Positions 11,420 through 23,227 are shown, counted from the stretch's first letter. The stretch: 64,000 nucleotides of DNA from Periplaneta americana (GCF_040183065.1 NC_091120.1:169601488-169665487); one strand, 5' to 3'. Notes: a model not told the origin generated them from the sequence alone. Program-made: numbers and translations.

Positions 11420-11420
<1 letters not shown>

Positions 11421-11476
11421 CCACTTAAAGATAAAAATATGTTCTGTTTTCTAAAACTCGTGTGTTCTTTGCACAG

Positions 11477-11707
11477 GTACCGCTCTACAAAACTGCACTC
11501 CGAAAGTCTTCGCTATAAATACGGAAATCGAGGACCTCAGACGGGGGCGACTGGCCTTGTTCGATCATCATCTGGACTTAAGCTCCGGCAGTTCATCATC
11601 AACTTTGGGGAACTTTTCTGGTCCTTTCGTCGGTAGAACGAACTTTAATCCATATGCTGAATTCGTAAAGTTGCTGAGAGATCAACAAAAATGTATCACT
11701 AAAGAAG
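11477..11707 (+). CDS. Candidate protein-coding exon, function unknown
   Basis: From 11479 there are 76 open codons without an ATG start, reading in part TPKVFAINTEIEDLRRGRL, ALFDHHLDLSSGSSSSTLG and FVGRTNFNPYAEFVKLLRDQ. It is preceded by a pyrimidine-rich stretch and CACAG (acceptor, 11472-11476) and followed by GAAG|GTAGGC (donor at 11708). Two bases lead the first codon and one base trails the last, so the exon is symmetric (phase 1 in and out). The frame is closed just after the donor. Composition is more codon-like than the surroundings and I see no transposon motif. I do not recognise the protein. It lies on the same strand as Kr, and its 3' phase would fit the Kr exon at 58903, but that is only a one-in-three coincidence. 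Confidence 0.45.
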
Positions 11708-11708
11708 G

Positions 11709-12099
11709 TAGGCCTAAATAGATGGACAAGCAGAGCAGTAATAAGTCTTACACTTAACTTTTGAATAGTTCTAAATTGATTTCTTACTTGGGGGAGAAAA
11801 AATGAACGGAGCTTTTACTATTTTAACACTCGTATCACATGAAGTAGCCTAAGCAGTAGAAATCTTCCTGTTAGAGTATTTAGGCTACATTTTCCTCAAA
11901 TTTCCTGTCAAATTCTTATATTGCTTTAAAATATACAAAAGTTCATATTTAAGGAGATCATGCCTGTTTCTCAATCCATTACCATTAGATAAAGCATTAT
12001 TGCATAGAAACTAAACGAATACCGAACTTAGAATCGCGCTCGAGCGCCATCATACAGGGCGATTCAAAAGATTGTGCTGAAACTAAAGGAGCTTACGAA
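11709..12099. other. No supported gene
   Basis: AT-rich sequence containing TAGGCCTA at 11709, TAGCCTA near 11848 and TAGGCTA near 11881. Confidence 0.5.
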
Positions 12100-12148
12100 G
12101 TATTGTTGTTCAGTCAACTGTCCGAAGACAGGTTTGAACTTCATAAGT

Positions 12149-12930
12149 CAGGGCCGGGCATGAGAGCGGCTCCGTTTAGCCGGCCAGAGTTGCTCTCGCT
12201 CCGCAAGGCAAGCCGGAGCAGAACGCACACGCAGTGGCGGACTCACATTACAGCTACTGTCTTCCTCCGACGAGTTTAGCGCTGGGACCTGAGGTATTCT
12301 TGCCATCGGTGCGGGGGTTTGCATGTAGATTCTTTTGTTGCTACAGCCAAGCCGAGCCGAGCGGAGTAGGAAGTATTAATCGTCCAAAAATATGCAGTCT
12401 TCAGTTTGTAGTAGTGTGTGAATATTTCATATATCCTACATATTGTTTACCTAGCCCTATATGGTTTTGTTATTAATATATTAAATATATTGTTGCAATT
12501 TTTGCTCAAACATCTCCCTGATGTTAGCTATGTTAATATTATAGGAATTATTCATATCAAATATTTCACCGTTACAAGTCATTTTTAAGGAAACATGCTG
12601 TGGAAAAGTTTTTAGTTTTATTCTATTGGAATTTTAGAGTACGTGTGATTGGTATCGTGAAAAACATATTCCTATAATGTCATGCGAAAATCATTTGTTG
12701 GTGATATCTTAAAATACAAATCAAGTAATTTTACTTCTGAAGTGAGTTCAGCAGTACAGTATATTTAAATTGATTACTTTACAAATTGAATTCAATTCTA
12801 CTAACCGCTAAATTTTATAGTATGATTCTTCTTTTCATTTATATTATTGTAGTTTTATTGTGATTCTTCTTTTTATTTATTTTATTGTATTTGTATTTCT
12901 GGTGGTGTGATGGCCTTAACTTCACCAGAA

Positions 12931-12969
<39 letters not shown>

Positions 12970-13915
12970 AATTTTCTACAATACTTTCCTTCTCTGAACA
13001 CGTAAGTACGAATGGTTGTATCTCTATCTCGCCAAAAATACGTTAGAAAACTAATAGGCATACTGCTCTCATAAATTGGGCGAATGTTTTCAGTATGATT
13101 GTACTTCCTTCGAGACTGCCACTGTCACTGTTCCCTCCCGCTCCAGTACCGCGCTAGACTAGTCGGAACTGCATTCCTCTCAGCACTAAACTCCTCAGAG
13201 GATGACAGTACCTTCCCTGCATTCATATAACACGAGCCACGGTTGTTCTATTCATTCAGTCTGTCAGTACATAATAGTTTATAAGGATATTACGGCTATT
13301 CATTGTACAGTACAGACTTTATAATTCTCTTATTAATTTAATGAAATAAACTTCGCTCTATGAACACACACACAATTCATTAGGCTTATTTATACAATCT
13401 ATATGCACAGTGCTTTAATAATGATACTAATAATTAAACATATGTAAAAAAATAATTACAATTCGAAACACAAGAAGGATATTAGTAATAAACATTCTCT
13501 TACACTTTTATTTTGCATGAATAAAACATTGTACCAAAATAGAACTTCTGTCGATCTGAAATCAATCAGTATTTTCTATTGAAACAAAACTATATAAAAC
13601 TCAATAACCAAAATAAATACAGTATGTGTTTGTTTTCCGAGACTTAAGAAGTCGTTTCATTTGCAGAAGCCGTTCAATGTTTGGAAAAAATGAATTAGCC
13701 ATGTTCAATTTCAAAATAAAATTTAGGTTTTCGTCTGACATACAGCTTCTCAGATGACTGCATCTTCAAAGTTCACCATCCTACTGCAAAGTCAATCACA
13801 GCACTGACAGTGAGTGACATAGTTTACAGTATGCATGCGTCACAGCGCTCGGGAGAATTACTCTTTTAAGTAAACAGCGCTCATTTCTCAGAATCACGTA
13901 ATGTGCCCAGCCCTG
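12149..13915. mobile_element. Non-autonomous hAT element
   Basis: Termini are CAGGGCCGGGCA at the left and its near complement TGCCCAGCCCTG at the right. Flanks TCATAAGT (12141-12148) and TCATAAGG (13916-13923) give an 8-bp duplication, as expected for hAT. The interior is AT-rich, carries a LINE-like tail with (AAAT)n at 12930-12970, and has no transposase frame. The ORF at 12234-12476 is unremarkable. Confidence 0.82.
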
Positions 13916-13970
13916 TCATAAGGAGGAGATAATGGGGTAGAGTGGCCAGTTCCTTTCCTCCGCCAATGCA

Positions 13971-13978
13971 TAGGCCTA
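13971..13978. repeat. TAGGCCTA micro-insertion site
   Basis: Repeat X copy 1 reads GCATAGGCCTACATCGC where the copy at 52310-52760 reads GCATACATCGC: exactly 6 bp extra at TA. Confidence 0.8.
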
Positions 13979-14189
13979 CATCGCTGAATAGTAACATATT
14001 ATACTAGTCAGACTTCAGATGCATACAAACAATTGTTCTTCCTCTGACACATATCGTCAAGTGAGATATACTGCCTGATAATAGATGTACAACAGAGGTA
14101 CTGGAATATAACAATTATATAATAGAGTCATGGTCTATAAAGTAATTATGCGTTAGTATAAACCCATGTATATTATGGACATGTTGTAT

Positions 14190-14895
14190 ATATGATTGTC
14201 TCGTGACCAGAATATTGTACGAAATGGAAATATAAAAATTGGAGATTTATCCTTTGAAGAGGTGGAGAAGTTCAAATATCTGGGAGCAACAATAACAAAT
14301 ATAAATGATACTCGGGAGGAAATTAAACACAGAATAAATATGAGAAATGCCTGTTATTATTCTGTTGAGAAACTTTTATCATCCAGTCTGCTGTCGAAAA
14401 ATCTGAAAGTTAGAATTTATGAAACAGTTATATTACCGGTTGTTCTGTATGGTTGTGAAACTTGGACTCTCACTTTGAGAGAGGAACAGAGATTAAAGGT
14501 GTTTGAGAATAAGGTGCTTAGGAAAATATTTGGGGCTAAGAGGGATGAAGTTACAGGAGTATGGAGAAAGTTACACAACACAGAACTGCACGCATTGTAT
14601 TCTTCACTTGACATAATTATGAACATTAAATCCAGACGTTTGAGATGGGCAGGGCATGTAGCACGTATGGGCGAATCCAGAAATGCATATAGAGTGTTAG
14701 TTGGGATGCCGGAGGGAAAAAGACCTTTAGGGAAGCCAAGACGTATATGGGAAGATAATATTAAATTGGATTTGAGGGAGGTGAGATATGATGATAGAGA
14801 CTGGATTAATTTTGCTCAGGATAGGGACCAATGGCGGGCTTATGTGAGGGCGGCAATGAACCTTCGGGTTCCTTAAAAGCCAGTAAGTAAGTAAG
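14190..14895 (+). pseudogene. LINE family A, copy 3 (best preserved)
   Basis: An uninterrupted 226-codon frame from 14196 reads MSRDQNIVRNGNIKIGDLSF, KYLGATITNIND, NACYYSVEKLL, LPVVLYGCETWTL, GHVARMGESRNAYRVLVG, PRRIWEDNIKLDLREV and WRAYVRAAMNLRVP, stop at 14874. It then ends AAAGCCAGTAAGTAAGTAAG. It lacks the endonuclease and the catalytic reverse-transcriptase half, so it is 5'-truncated near 14190. The open frame suggests a fairly recent insertion. Confidence 0.88.
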
Positions 14896-15719
14896 CATGT
14901 TGGACAATATACCAATGGAATAATACTAATTTGTGCAAAAATTTAAGAAGTCGAAGGTTACATGAATTTGACTATTAATTTTAAATTACATCAAAAGTTG
15001 GTGCAGGTAATGCACCGTCAAAGGAAACTCTGTTGCACTCTCCCAAATAACACAGGTATCTCCCGAAACACATCAGATGCTGCAAGTATCCTGGCTAAAA
15101 GTTTTTCTGAGTCTTACAGGAAATCTTGTAACCGAGGCTCTTAATATCCCGACCATCCAGTCAGACTTCGTCTTTCGAACCCTCGTCCCTCATAGGCCTA
15201 TGCAAGGTTTTGGAAAGTCTCGAACAGCAAGAGAAAAATTCCATCCACATCAGCTGATTTTTTCACACATGTACAAAATTTGTTGATTTACTCCAGGAAA
15301 CTCTTGTACACAAAATTAAAAGTTAAGTAGTTATAAGCAAATTTGCATACGTTTTACTAACCCTGTAGAATGATCTACTACTTAATTTTTAAGCATCGAT
15401 ATATAAAACAACGAATTCCACAATTAGGATTCTTGAAGGTGATAGCGATACTAACGGTAACAAGTGATAAAATCAGTGAAAGTTTTATATTTACATCGAT
15501 CTGATAAAAGGAAAAAAGAACAACAAACATCAAATTCCTTAGAAAAATGGCAGAGTGCACTGTCTCTGACAAGAATAGTATCTACAAAAACAAGAACGGA
15601 AGTAATCTCTAAGAATGAATGGTGAGATCTCATAAGGTTACTGTGAATATATTATGTGTAATGAATTGAAAGTGCTTTTATTTTAATTCAGTAACTCAGA
15701 AAGACTCCAAACAACATTA
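14896..15719. other. No supported gene
   Basis: Short overlapping ORFs at 14962-15286 and 15378-15633 without recognisable motifs. TAGGCCTA lies at 15193. Confidence 0.5.
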
Positions 15720-16040
15720 AAAAGTTTAAAAAATGCGCACTATTAACAGCATTATATACGTCATAACGACATTCAATTTCAGTCCACACCTTTCCAAGAA
15801 CGTCTCTGCAGTGGTGCTTGCAATTGTTTGTCTGATTCTTTCTTTGATGACGTCAAGATTCGGAATGTTTTAACTGTAAACCTTACTTTTGACATAATCC
15901 CAGAGGAAGAAGCCTAATGGGGTAAGATCAGGACATCTTTCGGGTCGCGTTCTGCCAATCCGGCACTCTGGAAATCGACGATTGAACTCTCCTTGCACAT
16001 GATTCGCAAAGCGAAGACGTACTCCCGCCATTTGTAAAAA
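15720..16040 (-). pseudogene. Mariner-like (DDE) transposase C-terminal relic
   Basis: Minus strand, with stops and frame changes: HVQGEFNRRFPECRIGRTRP, then CPDLTPLGFFLWDYVKSKVY, NLDVIKERIRQTI. The DLTPLxFFLWxYVK block and the NLDxLxERI segment are characteristic of mariner-related transposases that carry an N-terminal DUF4817 helix-turn-helix. An ORF of that N-terminal type is at 60466-60699. The catalytic part upstream is missing. Confidence 0.78.
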
Positions 16041-16050
16041 AAAAAACTGT

Positions 16051-16493
16051 AGTATAGTAGTACAGACCTACTCGCATGGTTCACGTGTCATGTTGGATGC
16101 ATTTTGAAGGGATATCAGGGGTAATGAATGTTAGGTCTATATTCAATTAAGGTTCATTTTCTTTTAAATATTAAAAGTAGTTAAACCAACAGTTTACCCA
16201 CTCCTGATGGCGTTATTTCAGTTGCCTATCTGAATAATGTGGCCGGTATTTCAGGGACAACCTGCAGGCCTATACGAATAACTGCTTTACGTTAATTTCT
16301 GCAAAACAATGATAGACTATATTTATTAAAGATGAAAAATATGTTGCGCGATAATCCATAATGGGCCAAAGCCTAATAGCCGACTGCTGGCCTCTCGTTC
16401 ACAACTCACAACAGAGGTTGTGCAACCAACATTGGGGTAACATGTAGTTAGTACGTTGATCCTCGAAGCCGGCTTGGGCTTGTTAATATAGTA
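16051..16493. other. No supported gene
   Basis: Nothing recognisable. The region lies between the transposase relic and a SINE. Confidence 0.5.
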
Positions 16494-16672
16494 TTTCACT
16501 ACTCACGGGACCTCCTGAAATTCATCACTGGGTGGACACCAATGCTGTACACCGGAAAAAATTACATGAGAATATTAAATTTCTTCTCCCATGAGGACTC
16601 AAACCAGCACTCATTTCGTGACGTCAGTCCAATGCATAGCGCCTTACACCTCGCAGCTTTAGCGCGGCACGA
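16494..16672 (-). mobile_element. SINE family 1, diverged partial copy
   Basis: On the minus strand: GTGCCGCGCTAAAGC head, ACTCATTTCGTGACG-like middle, TTTGAGTCCTCATGGGAGAA B-box region and the body block CAGTGATGAATTTCAGGAGG. It lacks the 3' end. Confidence 0.72.
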
Positions 16673-16754
16673 TTTACTTAAAATGGAGAGGCTATATTTT
16701 TAATAGGTCTATAGCTGCAGACCGTAGGTTATTTTAGCTTCGATGGATGTGGTG

Positions 16755-16945
16755 ATACGAAATAGTATTTGATGAGATTGAGGATTTTTTATGTAATTAC
16801 CTGCCATTCGCCATAAGTTATATTTGGGAAAAACTATGTAAAAAGCTCACCCAGGTAATCAGTCCAAGCAGGAATCGAACCCTCGGCCGAACGCAGCTCC
16901 AGATCAGAAGACAAATGCGCTCCGATTGAGCTACGCCGGTGTCTG
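16755..16945 (-). mobile_element. tRNA-derived SINE, family 3
   Basis: Minus strand: CACCGGCGTAGCTCAATCGG (A-box region), GGTTCGATTCC-type B-box near 16870, then a CCTGGGTGAGCTTTTTACAT body. A fuller copy is at 55660-55893. Confidence 0.78.
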
Positions 16946-17879
16946 TGCATGTGAATTAGTTAATTAATATTTATTAACTATGAATGAGTTTTCACTTGGT
17001 AGTAGTTACAAAAAAAATGTAAGAATAGAAATAAAATGCTAAATAATAATACACAAAATTAGGTTTATAGAAAATTAGGTTCTCTTATTAATTAGGTTAT
17101 TTTATGTGTTATTATTAATGTAATTATTGTGTATTATTTGTGTTGTGTATTTTAATTGTATTGTGTATTATTTTTATTGTGTGTAATTAAGTTACCACTG
17201 CCACCGGGTGTTTGCCCACTTGTAATGTAAATAAATACATACATTCAAATCTAAATACATATCAGTACATATATAAATACGTATACAAATCTAAATACTT
17301 ATCAAGTCTAAATAGAAAACTTTACTGTCGCGGCCCATGTTTTAGGGAAGAATTTTGGCGTTTTTCTGGTGTGACTGAGACTATCTTACTTTTTGGGATT
17401 ATAAAAAATGTCTTCTGTATGAAAGACAGAAATCGACAACATATTTTCTTTTTTATTTAATAACTACTTAAAATCGTTTTACCAACTTGGCCATATCGCA
17501 ACTACAAATTAAATAATAAAAAGTATAAGTCAATTTTCTTATCTGGGTGTAGCCTATAGTAAATGATTTCATTTACATTCATCTTTGTCTTTGAAATAAT
17601 AGTGCAAAAAATAAATTATAAGCAGTGACAGAATTCGCAGTATTTTGCGAAACTTGTAAAATGTTTAATTAGAAAGTATGTGTCATCTTGTTGACAATTA
17701 TTTATATATGATTAGCCTGAGTATTTTTCGCAATGCTCCCCACCCTTTAAAACATGAATATTGAATACACTTAAAGCGTTTAAACCTTTTTAAAATACAT
17801 GACACAGTGACAACTTCCTGAATCGCTATTTAATGCAATGGTCTTTGACCGGTTTTTGGTCCACGATCTGAAGGTTGTA
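16946..17879. other. No supported gene
   Basis: Low-complexity AT-rich DNA. A possible repeat end (GTTTGCCCACTTGTAATG followed by AAATAAATACATAC) lies near 17210. The ORF at 17212-17460 looks fortuitous. Confidence 0.45.
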
Positions 17880-18157
17880 CAGTATCTCGTCTGAGATGAC
17901 GTCGAGATGTGATGGTGGTAGCGGTTGATGCTGGCGGTGGTGGGGAGGAACGAGCTGTGCGAGGAGGGGTTTCGACTAAAATGGAGGGGATGAAGCGTGC
18001 TCCCATCACAGCACAGAGAAGGGAGAAGGTAGATGTTGGAAATACTATTGGAGTAGGTTAGGGTCTACAGTATTACAAGATCTGGCAGAAGCGAAGTGTA
18101 GTGACACCGTGCGTTCAGGGAGGTGCTGCACACTGACTGGACAGCGCGGATGACAGT

Positions 18158-18191
18158 ATGGCTCTGTCCGTAGACACAGTTCCTAGATCAG
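18158..18191 (+). CDS. Speculative first coding exon of Krüppel
   Basis: A local island richer in G+C (17880-18191) leads to GACAGTATGG, a favourable start context with A at -3 and G at +4. From this ATG the frame reads MALSVDTVPRS plus one base and ends at a good donor, CAG|GTAAAT (18192). The Kr exon at 58903 begins with the last two bases of a codon, so this segment would join it in frame, giving RSG|GPLSAV. The implied intron is 40.7 kb. Upstream ATGs exist near 17915 and 17990, and no transcript evidence is available, so this is inference from signal and phase only. Confidence 0.35.
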
Positions 18192-18522
18192 GTAAATGAG
18201 TCTACCTGACACAACAGCCTAGTGTTAATGTGTGTGTTGTGAGATGTGGATCTATATAGTGACATCAGCTATTACAATTCTGACACTTCGCTGTTAATAA
18301 AAGGGGAGGGGGTACCGCAAAACGAAGGATTCAAGGAGATACATGCAGCCTATATTATAAACGTATTAAGGTAATGTATCAATTGTATTTATTGCCGTTT
18401 TACCGACTTATTAATAAAATATCCACCCACATTTCATCCAAGATAACACTTGTGTACATCAAACTTGTGTACAAATCTCCACGTTAAATGTCATTCTGTA
18501 TTCTGCTCGAAAGACCAAACGC

Positions 18523-19459
18523 GCATTGTGTATCCTTTTATTCGATATGTTTTCGATAGTTTCATAATTTTATTCTTCCTTTAATTAATTATAAACAGTA
18601 TACAGTACTTGAAAGTTTGCTATTTTAAATCCAAATGTTTGTTCTCGAAAACTTCTTGCAAGCATTGTGTATCCTTTTATTCGATATGTTTTCGATAGTT
18701 TTATAATTTTATTCTTCCTTTAATTAATTATAAACAGTATACTGTACTTGAAAGTTTGCTATTTTAAATCCAAGTGTTTGTTCTCGAAAACTTCTTGCAA
18801 GCATTGTGTATCCTTTTATTCGATATGTTTTTGATAGTTTTATAATTTTATTCTTCCTTTAACTAATTATAAACAGTATACGTTACTTGAAAGTTTGCTA
18901 TTTTAAATCCAAATGTTTGTTCTCGAAAACTTCTTGCAAGCATTGTGTATCCTTTTATTCGATATGTTTTTGATAGTTTTATATTGAAAGTTTGCTATTT
19001 TAAATCCAAATGTTTGTTCTCGAAAACTTCTTGCAAGCATTATGTATCCTTTTATTCGATACGTTTTTGATAGTTTTATAATTTTATTCTTCCTTTAATC
19101 AATTATAAACAGTATACGGTACTTGAAAGTTTGCTATTTTAAATCCAAATGTTTGTTCTCGAAAACTTCTTGCAAGCATTGTGTATCCTTTTATTCGATA
19201 CGTTTTTGATAGTTTTATAATTTTATTCTTCCTTTAATCAATTATAAACGGTATATGGTAGCCTACTTGAAAGTTTGCTATTTTAAATCCAAATGTTTGT
19301 TCTCGAAAACTTCTTGGAAGCATTGTGTATCCTTTTATTCGATATGTTTTTGATAGTTTTATAATTTTATTCTTCCCTTATTTAATTATAAACAGTATAA
19401 GGTACTTGAACGTTTACTATTTTAAAACCAAATGCTTGTTCTCGAAAACTTCTTGCAAG
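18523..19459. repeat. 139-bp tandem satellite, seven units
   Basis: Units start at GCATTGTGTATCC: 18523, 18662, 18801, 18940, 19037, 19176 and 19320, ending at 19459. Five spacings are 139 bp. The fourth unit (18940) is 97 bp, a 42-bp deletion, and the sixth (19176) is 144 bp because of the 5-bp TAGCCTA insertion. Units are nearly identical, so the array is young or homogenised. Confidence 0.93.
19259..19265. repeat. TAGCCTA micro-insertion site
   Basis: The sister satellite unit reads GGTACTTGAAAG; this one reads GGTAGCCTACTTGAAAG, an extra 5 bp at TA. Confidence 0.85.
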
Positions 19460-20761
19460 CAATTTTTATCAAAATTAGAATAGGGTATTTATTTATTTTA
19501 TAAAAGTGATTTTTATTCATTCGTTCGTTCGTTACTTCTTTCGTTTGTTAATTTATTTTATGACGTATATTTATTTTCTGGTGGCACGTACCGATTCAGC
19601 ATATTGGAACCTTCGATACGCAAGAATAAATATTTTTATAAGAATATACCCGGAAGCTACTGAATAAACGTGACTCATCCCCGCCGGTAAATGCTCCGCA
19701 AATAAGGGGAATAGTTGATAGTAAATTTTACACTCGTGGACGATTAATATCTTTCAAATGTTTCCAGATTTATTTATTTAATATATTAGATTTCAGCTAC
19801 ATTAGGCATTGCAGCCCGAAAAAGCAGAAGCTCGTCCTCTGGCGTAGTTCAATTCAGTTATTCAAAATATTTTACAAAATTTGAAGAGAGTTCATTGAGC
19901 ACACTAATCTTAATATATAGTAAAATACAGACAATATGTAATAATATATACAAATATAGAAAATACCAAAGTAGGCTACATGAGTATTAGATTTCAATTT
20001 TAAACTCAATTAGCTTAAGAAAATACAAAACAATTAAATAATTAATCTAATTTGTTTCCTTAAATCTATGTGTGTTCAGTGTACTTAATTCAGGGTAAGC
20101 TCTAATTAATGCATTATATATTCTGGGTCCAAAATTTCATCTGTGCTTTAAACCAGCAGTTGTGTGGCATTTAGAAAGAAATTGTAGCTTTGTCTCGCAC
20201 AGTATTCATGGGGTTCAAATTTAAATGTAGGCCTATTGTTATTTTCATAGAAGTAAATCAGCAATGTTAATATATTATAAACTTCCTCCATACACGTAAT
20301 AAATAACATATCGACACCTGAATTTTTTAGGTCGAGGAGGATAAAATTACAATAAACACAGAAATTCATCATACAGCTGTGTATTCTTTATTATCTTCTT
20401 TAAATACTTTCTGAAAATGAATATAATAGCTTATGAATGTTATTCCCTTTGCGGTGAGTTTCCGTTTTCTTTGGAAATGTTGGAAAGATAAAACAAATGG
20501 ATATTGGAATCGATAATGTAACACTTTAATGGTTACAAATGTTCTCGTAGTTCAACTGAAACAAATGTGTATGAATAACTACAAGAAAAGGATGTTAAAT
20601 TTTGTTCGATACTTTCTTGTTTAAAATATGATAGCCTAGTTCGTTGTTGTAATTATACTTCAAACTATAGACGAATACTCTATAATCTTAACGAAAAGTA
20701 CATAGTAAATGATCAATTGTCTAAAAAAAATAAATAAAAATTACCTACTATGCTAAACTCC
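19460..20761. other. No supported gene
   Basis: AT-rich sequence. The ORF at 20148-20372 is not recognisable. TAGGCCTA lies at 20228. Confidence 0.5.
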
Positions 20762-20846
20762 AATTGAATAGGTTGTTTGAGAAACTTCACATGTCCATAG
20801 CTAAAGCAAAGGACATGTGTGGTTTCTTAGACAACCGATTCAATTA
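20762..20846. repeat. Hairpin-forming inverted repeat, 35-bp arms
   Basis: Arm 20762-20796 pairs with 20811-20846 with a few mismatches across a 14-base loop. The size resembles a microRNA precursor, but a small MITE relic is equally possible. Confidence 0.6.
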
Positions 20847-22343
20847 CTAATTTCGCTAAGTTATGTCAATTTATGAATTTGACAAATAACGTGCGTACTG
20901 TGAACACAATTTAGCAAAGATATTAAGAAAAATTGCAAGAATTTATCTGTTGTCAGTTTTGCCTTATGGCTCTAGGAAGTATTTCATTATTAAAATCTTA
21001 AAATCAGTCTTTATTTTATATTTCAGAACTGAAATGAGTTTTTAAAATAGTCTACAACTGTTGAATAGAGCCTGATATATATTTATGGAGTTAATGAAAT
21101 TCCGCTTAATCATATCTCGACTAAAAATAACAATGTTTCGCCTGTCTTTCGCAAAGTAGTTCAATTTTATAGCAAAGGAAAAGTAATTAAATTAACTTGT
21201 TAATAATTAAATACAAACATTCATCTTTCAAACTAAAAATAACTTAAAATAACTTTCAACTTCAGAAAGTAGCTATAATTACACATTAACATAAAATTAA
21301 AACCTATATAAGAAGTCAAGAGCAACTGAGCTATTTAATAATTCAATTTCTTGGTGTAGTTATTATTTTTGTTGTATTTTTACTTTTTATATCGCATTAA
21401 GATCTACTTTAATGACATTTTATTGGTATACTTTGCCGTATAGACTATTATATTCAGAATGTAAAATCTTGTAAAGTGACCACAATGAAAATGTATTTTC
21501 CTTGTTTCTATTAATCTACGCAGTTCTACGGAATATATAAAGCGCTGATGGAATTGCATCATCCTCAGCACCGATCTGTGCCTACATCAGTTTATAATTT
21601 ATTTTCGTAACAAAATACCAAATAGCCCATAGAATTATATTAGATTATTTTATTAAATGTATTTCAGTCAAAAGGACTTATCAAAATTTTAAAACATACG
21701 ATTAACATACGTAAACTACTTAATCAAATTAATCTTAGAATATAAGTTAAACATTAATAGATATTAAACATGTTTATATTAATAATAGCTACATATTTTG
21801 TAATGTCCTTGTTATGTGTAATGGTATTTGTTTTAATTATTATGTGCAATAATTGAATTAGATGTTTTAACCAATAACTTGGCTTTCACCAATTATAATT
21901 AAATAGTTACGAGTGATACAATAATTAACACAACTATTATTTTAATTTTGTAATACACTTTTAATGTGTTTGATTTTAAATTTTCTTTAATTATCTACTT
22001 CAAGTGAATATGCTAATACTATCACATTTATTTTCAATGTCTATAATATGAGATATTGAACCCATGCCTGAAGATGCCAATAGGAGAAAACGTTTGCAAT
22101 ATATATTAGGCCTATTAATAACATCAAATTATTATATGTCTAAATATTTTTTATTGTTTTAAAATCTTGACAAGTAATTTTGCCTGAAATAATATATTTA
22201 TTGAAATAATCTAATATCATATTTTGACTTAATTGAATATCACCAAAATGTTTTTTAAAACCATAGAATTATGTTTGTACACTTCGTAAGTCCTAAATTC
22301 TTAATAAGGTATAATCACGTATTACGTTACCAACATACGGTTC
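20847..22343. other. No supported gene
   Basis: Very AT-rich, no coding signal and no recognisable repeat. TAGGCCTA lies at 22107. Confidence 0.5.
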
Positions 22344-22610
22344 GTTTTTTTATTTTTTATTTTATTGGGTTACTTTACGACGTTGTATCAATATCTCAGG
22401 TTATTTAGCGTCTGAATGATATGAAGGTGATAATGCCGGTGAAATGAGTCCGAGGTCCAGCACCGATAATTACCCAGCATTTGCTCGTGTTGGGTTCAGG
22501 GAAAACCCCGAAAAACATCTCAACCAGGTAACTTGTCCCGATCTGGATTCGAACCCGGCCCATCTGGTTTCGCGGCCAGACGCGCTGACCGTTACAGCAC
22601 AGTTGTGGAC
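22344..22610 (-). mobile_element. tRNA-derived SINE, family 2
   Basis: Minus strand: head GTGCTGTAACGGTCAGCGCG, B-box GGGTTCGAATCC, body with CCCTGAACCCAACACGAG and CACCGGCATTATCACC, 3' end ACGTCGTAAAGTAACCCAAT. It is flanked by the 10-bp duplication CATACGGTTC (22334-22343 and 22611-22620). Confidence 0.9.
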
Positions 22611-23227
22611 CATACGGTTCTTAAGGCATTGTAATATGAAGTCCATAATTACTCCTATTAACAGGCTTATAGAATTTATTCATAGGACGGAATACTATAA
22701 CATCTCCAACGAGATATTATTTGAGAATTTCCTTTAATAGGCCTATTATCGATATGATAACACCTTGAAACTAGTTATTTTTACGGTATTACATAGGAAT
22801 AATATGTATAGCATAATTATATGAACTCAAATTGGATTGAGGAATATATTAAAGATGAAATCTGTAACATTAAATACGACCAAAGAATAATATAAAAACA
22901 ATAACAGCGACAGGTGATAAAATACTATGGCATATCATTGAACTCCCATAAAAATGATTCAATAATATTAGGATGTTTCTTAGGAATAAAAATAAATTCT
23001 AAAATTCTCCTCTCCAATCTACGTACACTTCAAACAACAAAATTATTCCATTTTACTATTCAGTTTTATTATTGTATTACTGTAGTTTAAATTGAATTCT
23101 ATTATTTATTAATTTATGCCATTTAAGACTCCCTACCATCGTAGGCTGCCTACAAAGTCAAGAGTACAAAATAACAAAAAATAGATAAATAATTGTCACT
23201 AATCCACCGCAAGATCCAGGTCAAGTT
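22611..23227. other. No supported gene
   Basis: AT-rich, with TAGGCCTA at 22738. Confidence 0.5.

Larger units (their letters stand above)
12100..14030 (+). repeat. Repeat X, copy 1, split by a hAT element
   Basis: Left part 12100-12148 (AACTGTCCGAAGACAGGTTT, then GAACTTCATAAGT) and right part 13924-14030 (GATAATGGGGTAGAGTGGCC to CAGACTTCAGATGCATAC) match copies at 36010-36205 (minus) and 52310-52760. The unit is about 230 bp, non-coding and of unknown class. Confidence 0.8.
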
